NCBI RefSeq assembly: GCF_902459465.1 | Contig: NC_047064.1 | Span: 3,932,762-3,996,761 of the forward strand | Direction: 5' to 3' | From: Asterias rubens | Taxonomy: Eukaryota; Echinodermata; Asteroidea; Forcipulatida; Asteriidae | DNA: 64,000 nucleotides | Shown: piece after piece, positions 34,837-45,200 of the stretch | Numbering within the stretch: position 1 is the first letter of the stretch | Layout of the letters: each line of letters starts with the position of its first letter | Position numbers and translations under genes: made by a program | The notes under the pieces: model-generated | The model's database searches: none | What the model saw: the letters and a program-made list of their open reading frames with translations, nothing else | What the model was told of the DNA's origin: nothing

Positions 34837-35588
34837 TGGACATGGCAACAAGAAAACAAACTTGACTACAATAAAAACACAAATTTGTCGCGAGAGTACG
34901 CATAACTTTCTAGAGGATTTAAAAAAAAAATTAGAGTCAGTGATGTTAACTAAAATAAGTTTCTCGAACCCAATGTCCCCTTTCATAAAACCTGTAGCTT
35001 CTTTTTACACTCACCAACATTTTAAAAGTTTTTGTTTAAATATGCAGGCTTTTTATACTACACCATACATAAACTGAAATTTAGAAGTTTGAAGGCCATC
35101 TGGGTCACGAGAAAAAAAAGTAGGGAAAACCCGATGACACATTTTGCATGACATCGATTAAATGCAAAATAAAAAATTAAAAAACGCTCACTGAGCGATA
35201 AACTCCAAACGGGAAAAGTATTTTTACTTATTTCTATTCAAACAATATCATGACATTTCAGACAGAAATATTTCAAGGGGTGTATTCTTCTACGTATCAT
35301 CATCCTTAGACACGGTGTAACTTTTATGTAAAACTGTGATCTTCACGACTTTTTCTTACCAATTTTGTAACGTTTCTTTAAACAAAGAATCGTTGAAATG
35401 TTCTTCACTATTTTGCACCTCCTCAAAAGAGTCATTGATACATTATTGTGTTCAGGTTGCTTCAACAAAGAATTAATAGTAATTATAACAATAACAGCTC
35501 TTATACAGCGCAATTCCATAATATAAATGGTAAACTTGCACCGTACTGAAAAAATACAAACCAATTTTCAACTACCAAACAACTGAGA

Positions 35589-35594
35589 TTTATT
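35589..35594 (-). terminator. Candidate poly(A) signal of SLC22 gene (AATAAA)
   Basis: The minus strand reads AATAAA about 655 bases after the SLC22 stop at 36250. No nearer canonical hexamer was noticed on this strand. Weak call. Confidence 0.2.
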
Positions 35595-36249
35595 AAACTA
35601 TTAAATTATGAACTGTAAAGAGAAACAAATTGTTGAGCTTTCGTCCCGCGACGTTTTTTTTTTATCCTGAAGCTCTCCCCTCTTGACCAAAATCACATAC
35701 TTCATAAACGGTGCACCCCAATAAATAAGAAGAAAACAGCGTGTCGAGTACATTAAATTTGTGTATAGGCTCTCAAATATTCCATGATTATTAGACAGAT
35801 TTGAGAGCCCCCCAAAAGGGTTTCAGTGTATAAAAACTTTGCATAATTGTGACCTGGGGGTTGTTAACATCCAACTTGAGGTATTTTGGATAACATAGGC
35901 CCTAAACAATATGTCATTTGTTGAGAAGTCTAGGGACATTTTTCAAGATTGATGCGTGTACGTTTGGAAAATTACACTGGTGTTGAGGTGTTTTAACTTG
36001 GCGGGAAAATAACCTGACGCGCACTAGGACTTCCCTTCTTATATTTATAGTAATAATAATGTAATAATTGAGCAGAGGATTAAAGTTCAAGAGGCAATAA
36101 ACAATGTTCTTCTTTACTGTTAAAAGCTATGAGACGTCTTTGTTTTGTTCGTGTATTTAGTAATACTTAGCTTTTTGCACTGTGGGAGTTTATAGCGTTT
36201 GTGTAGCCACAACTACATGAGTCGTCGTCTATAGAGGGCGGTATACAAA

Positions 36250-39200
36250 TCAAACACGCGGTTCTTTGCTGCTGTCTTCGTAGGTTTCCGGCAACGGTTT
36301 GTCCTTGGTTTCTGGTAGCATCGTGACGCACACGCAGACTACCAGCGAAGAGACACCAAGTATAGTCATTGGGAGGAAGTAGACGACTTCCTTCTATAAA
36401 GTAACACAAGATGAAAGAAATGAGTTCTCCCAGCAAGTCCAGAGTATTACCTTTTTCCCGTAGGAGATGTTTTTGGAGTTAGATAATCAACACAATGTCC
36501 TCATCAGCAGACTAGAAAATGTATGTTCATTATTTTAGCCAATACGAGTAGGCCTACACACTTGCACGAGGTCGTTGGTTCGAATCTCAGCCGAGTATAA
36601 TGTATACAGATCGGGGTATAGGGGTAAAACAATTATTAGTCATTATCCCAGATTCAAATTAATTAATTAATTAATTAATTAATTAATTAGTTGATGTATC
36701 AGGGTTTGCCTTTGTTGTTGTTTTTGCCAAGCACGCTGAAAAACTTCCGGGTCAACGATGACCCAGAACCGGGTCACATTTTATCTTCCGTAGTATAAAG
36801 TTGCCATCCTCAATCAATATTTCCTGAGAATTATTTATTAAGGATTCCCTTTTTGGCATCGATTGAAAAAGAAAATCCCCGTTAAAGGCAGTGGACACTA
36901 TTGGTAAATAATCAATATAAATATAAGAATAAAGTTACTTGGTAATGAGTAATGGAGAGCTGTTGATAGTATAATACATATAACGGCTCCCTCTGAAGTG
37001 ATGTAGTTTTCGAGGAAAAAAATAATTTTCCAGGAATTTGATTTAGAGACTTCATTTTTGGTTATGTTTGACTATAGAAAGTAAAACAAATGTTATCCCC
37101 GGGATAAAAACAATAAAATAAAACATAAAAAATAACTTACCAAATACACAACAAATGGAGCAACTATGGCACCGACCCTCCCAATGGTGGAAGCGCTTCC
37201 AGTTCCTATAGATCTTAGGGGGGAACAGAACAACGGGAAACACGAAATCACAACCTTATACATTACTGAAATGACCAACCAACTTATTGACAAGTACATA
37301 ATGAATATGACATCACGGCTGTATGGCTTCTGACTGGTTCCCATGAACAAAGATAATACCCAGATAACATTCATACATTGGGCCAACGTTGGTGTTTGGT
37401 CGGCATCGTTGGCGTTGGTATTGTGTCAGCTTTTGGCGTTGGCCCCATGTTGGCACTACGTCGCCACGATCGGCATTGGCACTATGTTTGGTTCTGACAT
37501 TGGGCCAACGTTGGCTGTAAGTCGGCAGAATCACGTTGGTTTTACACTGGCGATCAATGTTGAGCCAACGTTTGTTTTTAGTAATTAAACAATATTCGGC
37601 ATTGTGTTGGTATCCGACGTAGAACCAATGTTGGCGCTAAGTCGGCATTACCACATTGATTTTACGTTGGCACTCAATGTTGAACTAACGTTGGTTTTAA
37701 GTGGGACGTCAATATCGGCATTGGGTTGGTTTCCGACGTAGGACCAATGTTGGCTCTAGGTCGGCATTACCACATTGGTTTTACGTCGGCACTTAATGTT
37801 GAGCTAACGTTGGTTTTAAGTGGGACGTCAATATCATCATTATGTTGGTTTCCAACGTAGGACCAATGTTGGCTCTAGGTCGGCATTACCACATTGGTTC
37901 AACGCCGGCTCTCACTGTCGAGCCAACATAAGTTATTTTGTGGAAAAGCAATAACGGCTTGTGTTGGTGAGGACGTAGGACCATTGTTGGCTCTGGGTTG
38001 GCAACATCACCATTGTTTAACGTTTGCGATCAGTGTTGAGAGAATATTGGTAGCATTAAAGCTTATTCATTGGACCAACGATCGTGTTTAGTCCATTACA
38101 TTTGCCTTGGCAACGATAGCAATTGACCAACAATGTTGAGGTCGGAATTATGACAGTTTATAGCATTTTTTTGCTATAATTTATTCCATAAATTATGGTT
38201 TATTTATTTATTTTAAAATGTCATCGCAGCATACCGCTGAAAACATATTTCCAAATCTTTAAAAGTATTACAATAATTAATTAACTAGACATTAGGTGTT
38301 TGTGCACAAGCACAAAGCTGTTCCGTGGTCTTTTGCTTCGATTGAGCGCTTCAAAGATTATAGTTGGTCTGATTTCAAGAAATAACAGTTTTGGTCTTTG
38401 CCCAAAACTGAAAAAAAAGTTGAAAATCGGTTGTGTAGTTCTTGAGTTATGGCCCCACTTCCGGTCAACATGGGATCAAGATTACCCAAGGCTAATCTCC
38501 AATGCCAAAGGAGTCTCCCAGCAAACATCTGTATTGGCTCGATACTGGCATTTCGTTTGAAACATTGGCAATTAATCGGCCCAGTACAGTTGCCATAACT
38601 GCTGGCACAATTCTTTATTGGGCCATTACAGTCATGTCACTATTGACCCAGAATCAGCCCGTTATCTGGCCAGATATGGCCCACTGCTGGCAGAAGGCTG
38701 GCCCAATACTCTTTGCATAGGCCCAATAACGCTCGCGCCGATGCCGGCACCTCTGTTTTGGGCCATTATAGCATGGCACTATTTGGCCCAGAATTGGCCA
38801 GCTACTGGCCAGATAATGCCACAGCTGGCAGAAGGTTGGCCAAAATACTTTTTGCACAGTAACAGTTGCCATAACTCACCCAGTAGGCTTACAGGCCCAA
38901 TAACGTTCATGATGAGTTCATGCGGGCACTTCTGTATTGGGCCAACACAGTTTGCCACTATTGGCCCATAATTGGCCCGTTACTGGCCAGATGGTTCAGT
39001 GTGTAATTAATACGTTAATTAATTAAAGGCAGTGGACACTATTGGTAGTAGTAATGATGAAGGAACGCACACCTAATCGCAGTCCGGCAAGCAAATATGG
39101 CTTGTTTTCAATGTTGTTTTGCCGGACTGGAAGTGAGGTGTGTCGACCCTGGCGGAGGTGGGCTAATGTAATTAGGGCGAGCTACGCAGTGGTGAGGGGT

Positions 39201-42200
39201 TGGGCCCACGGCAGTGTTCGGGAGGCCCGAAGGGCCGAAACGTGGGGGGGGGGGGTGTTAACATGATGCATGGCATTATGTTGAGTGTACAAAAACAACC
39301 AAATGCGTAATTACATCAACAATCTATTAAAAAGTGCCAGCAGTCCATTAAAAAGTTCCAGCAAATAACAAAAATCTATAAAAAGGTTACAGCAAATATC
39401 AATCAGTGAAAATAACAACAAACACATGACACTACTCCGTCCCCTTGTCACACAGCCGTCGAATTTATTAAAATCTGTGCGAACATCAGCCGCTTCCGTC
39501 GTAATTACACAAACACATGACACTTTTCCGTCCACTATTTTGGTCACACAGACGATGAATTTAATCATAATTACACAAACACATGACACACAGCCGTTGA
39601 ATTTAATCATTTAATAAGTGCAGACATAAGCGACTTCCTTCGTAATACATAACACTAAATGCAAGGGTGACACCGGCTACATAGACGGGGTAGCACTAGA
39701 GACAAAGGGCAAGATTAAAACATTTGAATCTGCAAACACACATGTACATAAACACATTCTAATCCTCGACCAACCCTTTTTATTCTTCCACGACGGCTTG
39801 TCATACGTCGTGGAATCAGCCGCTTTGTTTTCACTTCGTGAAAATACAACCAAGACGTACACGTCTCGTTTGTGCTGCGTGTTTTTGTTCTGCAGCGCTT
39901 CGTGATTTAAAAAAAACACTAACGCACCGCCAACTGAGTACAAACAATAACGGTTTGCACTCAGTTACACTGTCGTGAGACAACTTCCACTCAACATAAT
40001 GCCATGCATCATGTTAACACCCCCCCCCCCACGTTTCGGCCCTTCGGGCCTCCCGAACACTGCCGTGGGCCCAACCCTCACCACTGCGTGGCTCGCCCTA
40101 ATTACATTAGCCCACCTCCGCCAGGGTCGACACACCTCACTTCCAGTCCGGCAAAACAACATTGAAAACAAGCCATATTTGCTTGCCGGACTGCGATTAG
40201 GTGTGCGTTCCTTCATCATTACTACTACTGGTAATTACTCAAAATAATTATTAGCATAAAACCTTTCTTGGTGACGAGTAATGGGGAGAGATTGATGGTA
40301 ACAAACATTGTGAGAAACGGCTCCTACTGTCTTCTCACTTGGTGTATCTCAACATATGCATAAAATAACAAACCTGTGAAAATCTGAGCTCAATCGGTCG
40401 TCCAAGTTGCGAGATAATAATGGAAAAAAAAAAACCTTGTCACATGAAGTTGTGCACTTTCAGATGCTCGATTTCGAGACCTCAAATTCTAAATCTGAGG
40501 TCTCGAAATCAAATTAGTGGAAATTGCTTTTTTTTCTCTTAAACTACATTACTTAGAGGGAGCCGTTTCTCACAATGTTTTATACTATCGACCTCTCCCC
40601 ATTACTCGTTACCCAAAAAGGTTTTATGCTAATAATTATTTTGAGTAATTACCAATAGTGTCCACTGCCTTTAAAGAAAAAAACGTGCACAAATCTTTTG
40701 AGGTTGTAGGCGGAAACAAAGAATAATAACAAAAAATAATAATAACAATCTCGACGAAAACAATACCTGTTCCGACAGTAGGTTGGAACAGCTAAAAAGC
40801 TTTACAATAGAAAATATGATACAAAATCACAAAACAAAGGCCTGGACGAAATGTTCAAATAATTGATCGGGTTTCATATCAATTGCCAATCATTTTGGGA
40901 CACCATTGGAAACAGAACGTTGATACACTGCAAGCTGTTGGGGTTGGTTTGCTTGTTTGGTTGTTGCAAACAGACAAAGCTTTCAAATGGAAAACGTTGG
41001 AGTTGTGTTGAAATGTTGCGCAGTTATATGTTGGAATTAGGTCAGCGGTCTGATGTTTCGTCGTCAACCATTTATAACAAGAATCATACTACGACAAATG
41101 AGTCAGGGGATATGACCAAAATGTGGTTAAGTGTGTCTGTCTGGTCATAAAATAGATTAAATGTCTTTGCTTGTTAGTTATAGGACAAGTTTGATGGTCA
41201 GAATCATCGCTAATGTTGAAGTTTTTTATAGGAATTGACAATCAAACGTCATTAATCCCGAAAATACAGTTGAGCCAACGTTGGACCAACATTGACATTA
41301 ATGCAAATTTGTGGGCGGGGGCTTAGAATTGTGTGAATATTTACTTTGATAATATCACAACAATTTGGGTGAGTTTAAGTTATCCAAGGCAAATTTTTGT
41401 GTTTTTGTGTATAATTCTTTTGTGAGAAAATATGAACATCAAAGGTACAAACAAACATTAATTCAACATTGTTAATTAGGAAGTACACAGTTCGAATTAA
41501 CAACAAACCATGAATGGAAAGTCTATGGATCCTGGACTATAAATACCAAACATACAGTGCAGAAGGATGCATAGGCATGTATTATAGATTGTAGTCAGTT
41601 TAGAAAGTATTTAGTTATTGGTATTGTAAATTACAAGTAAATAATATAACTGATAAGTAGCTGTTCACAGACTCTAACTAGACCTACTTGAATTAATCAT
41701 AAAGATCATTCAGTTCATGAACAGAAATATAAACTCAAAGTCAATATTTTTGAATAATGATACGTTGGCTCAATGTTTAGCCAACATAAAGATTATTAGT
41801 GGGGCCAATGTTGGGCCAACTTTTTAGAAGCATATTTGTCGGCATATTTTTAGAAGATGGCGCTCAGTGTACATCATGACATTAAACTCATTCGTATGAT
41901 CAAGTAGCACTTCCGTTTGTTACACTTTACGTCACACTAACTTTACGGACCGGAAACTCGAACTAGCAAAAGGAACCCATTAGCATGAACTTCGAGGCCC
42001 ATGACCATTATCACCTTTGACCTCCCAGATCATTTTACATGGACTTCATTACCCTAGAGATTCGCAGTCAAAACCGACGTACATAATTTATGTGTATATA
42101 AATAAAGCCAATGCCCGTCTTGCGGATAAAGACAGGGGACCAGACAATTATAGGAACCCACCTGAGCACGGTCGGAAAGACCTCTGCACCGACTAGTATG

Positions 42201-45200
42201 GTCAGCTCAAATGTAGCACAACTGTAGAACTTTCCAACCATTGCAGAGGCGACAATCAGTGCTGTGAGATTGGTTCCACTTGCTTCAAAGAAGTTAAGGA
42301 AGAACAATAAAACTAGACAATGGTGGATGCACGAAAAGCTGTTTTTTTTATGCTTACCGGTTGGCCCCTACGTGATCCAGGTATTGAACCTGACCTGACC
42401 ATGAATTTGAAATTAACTCAAACAATAAGTTTATTCCTCCATTTTTTTCACTGAGCGTAACTTTTCAGGAATAATCTTTCATTCGTGAAAGTTCAATATC
42501 CATTCATACGTTCTTTTGAAAATAGGATAATTGTAAAGAAGATATATTGTTAATACTAAACTATTATATAAGGTGCAATGGTATGGAACTAATCCCCGAT
42601 TGGAAACCCTAAACATTCGTAGGATTTACATTTATTGGTAATGCACAAATCAAACGGGCTTCACCTGTGGTCCACCACCCCCCGTGGAAATAATAATCCA
42701 GAGGGCTTCACCCGTGGTCCACCACCGCCGTGGGAATCAAATAAAAAGGAAATGAACACAAACAGGAGAGCCTCTAGACAGGAACTGTGTTTCTTATTAG
42801 GTAATTCTTCTGTCTTCAGCTGTTTCTTTTTCCTTGTGCTCATTGCTGTATTTTAAAATGTTTTTACCTAATTAATGTGCATTGTAGTACTTTTTATCTA
42901 CCCGAGAAATGAAATGCATATGAATAAATATAAATATCAATTCTTTGGTCATTTGGAGAGACACGCATATCACTTACCCCGTCGTGACGCTTGTGTCCTT
43001 AAGCAAGACATAACCATTGCTTCGTCCTTCGGATGGGACGTAAAGCCGTTGGTCCCATGTGTTGTGTAATGCATAGGAAACCAGAGCACTTATCAAAAAA
43101 AAAAGGGGGGTTCGCCCCGGTGTTCCTGGCTGGATTGACAGCATATTGAGCCACAGCACCCTGTAAACCATTACGTGGTGCTGAGAATAAGGTTGCATTA
43201 TTCAAACTCCTTTGGAAAAAGGCGCGTTATAGATACTGCTACAATTATTGTTTACAACTTTCCGGGTCAGCCTGACCCAGAAGTGGGTCAAGTCCCCTGG
43301 GACCGGGGAATCCAGGTCAATTCTGATACGGGAGTTTTATTTTTAGAGTCCGGTACCTGTTTCAAACGGTAGAAACGCCACCAGAAAACAGGCTACACCA
43401 CTGGCGAAGAAGAAAAACACTAAGGGTCTCTTGCGGCCAAACCTAAAAAGAAACAGCCGTCAAGAATAAAATTAATCACCAGTAAACGGCCGTTGTACAT
43501 TAGAGGCCGATATTTTGCCTGAGTGACCCGGAAAATGAGGTCAGAAATGTTTATAAAAATGACCGAGATTATATCAAAGGCTAAAGGCACTGGACACTAT
43601 GTTGAAAATACTAATACATCGAGAAACGGAGAGCTGTTGACAGTGTAAAACATTGTGAGAAACGACTCCCTCTGAAGTTTTCTAGTTTTTAATAAAGATA
43701 TAATTTCTCACTTAAATAATCTGAAGCCTTTTATTTTACATCTGAAGCAAAAATTAATTTGTGCAACAAGAATTTTTATTTTTATTTCAACTTCGATTAC
43801 CAATTGAAGCCAATCTTTCACAGTTTTATTTTATGCATAGTTGGTATACACTAAGTGATCACACTGGTGTCCAGGGGTGGATTTCACAAAGAGTTAAGAA
43901 CTCTTTGTGAAATCGACCCCAGTGCCATTCATGAGATTCTACTGATGGCCATAATTAATTTGACCTACCTTCTCACGATGAAAAAGTCGATAAAGTAGAC
44001 TGGTGTTTCTGCGAGCGCCATCAGGAAGAAGTTTAGGTATTTGTTTCCCGCCAACAAAGTGGAGTAAAATAACAGCGCGTAATACACTGAGTCCATCACA
44101 AACCTTTGTAGATAAACGTAGTTAGAAAGATGTTTTGAATTAGTCAATTACAAATATTATTTATCTTAATATTGATATGACAAAAATCTATCACGTCAAA
44201 TTAAAAATGGCTGCCATGACGTCAGTTTTGTATCAAGCATGCAGTACCCGCTGTTTTTCTCGACATTTTGCTGATTTTTATTCTGTTGTAGATTTTTGTA
44301 ATGCGTTTTTGGTGAAATGCGCACAATAAAATAATGCGGTATTATTATTAAATACTTTATCAAACCGCTGAAAGCTATTAAGCTATGCACCCTTTTCGAT
44401 GGTTTTAGGAATGATTTTGAATGGCTCAGTGACCAGGGGTATAGGGTTGGGGGCGCTTTGAGACGCACCGCGATATAAAAACCGATCATACAATTAATTT
44501 AACTTGAATTCATGACGTACCAACACAAGTAGATGATAAGTGTGTTCTTCATGAGAACTCTAGTCCGGAACAGATCGAGAACGTTGTACTTCTTGAGGGG
44601 CGCCCTCTTCTCGTCCAATGATTTAGCCATAGCCTCGACCTCTTCCCCAGAGTCGCTCAAGTTGCCCTGACTGTCATGGTTGATGTTCTTTTGTGGCTTT
44701 CTGGTGAGTTGGAATCCCGGTGGGTAGTGAATATTCTTGGATTTAGCGATCCTCTCTAGGATGGCCCCAGCCTCCTGGAGACGGTCTTTTTGGACGAGCC
44801 ATCTTAGAGATTCGTACGAATACCTGTGGTGAAAATTGAAAAAGTTTAGCAAATAAACCTCTGTTTTATTCGTAAAGTTTGTGTAAGCTGGTAAGGACGG
44901 GTTATGGTTCAGGGTTGTGGAGTTTAAGACTCTCAGTTCAGGGGGTCACAATAATCTGGAGCTCTTAGGTCAGGTTCCACAATGATCTTTGACTCAGAAG
45001 GTCACAATGATCTAAAACTCAGGTCAGGGGTCACAGTGATCTAAATAAGCTAAGACTCTCAGGTCAGGGGTCACAATGCTCTAAAAGACTCAGGTCAGGG
45101 GTCACAATGATCTGAGACTCTGAGGTCCAGGGTCACAATGATCTAAGACTCTCAGGTCGGGGTCACAATGCTTTTCGACTCGGGACTCGGGTCAGGTGTC

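Larger units (their letters stand above)
33269..36249. other. Intergenic DNA between SLC22 and kinase genes
   Basis: The kinase promoter should lie just right of 33.27 kb and the SLC22 3' UTR just left of 36.25 kb. The gap holds a fragment of element C (33.86 kb), MITE-A copy 6 and a related fragment at about 34.32-34.45 kb (GAGTTAGGACAAGT...GGAAGAG). No gene is seen. Confidence 0.5.

Noticed and set aside
37375-39000. CRISPR-like array
   Set aside because: Units are tandem and diverged with no unique spacers, in animal nuclear DNA; it is a satellite.
39311-39610. 99-aa frame in the foldback core as a possible transposase
   Set aside because: It is Cys/Val/Ile repeat sequence translated from ACACATGACAC repeats; no catalytic motif is visible.
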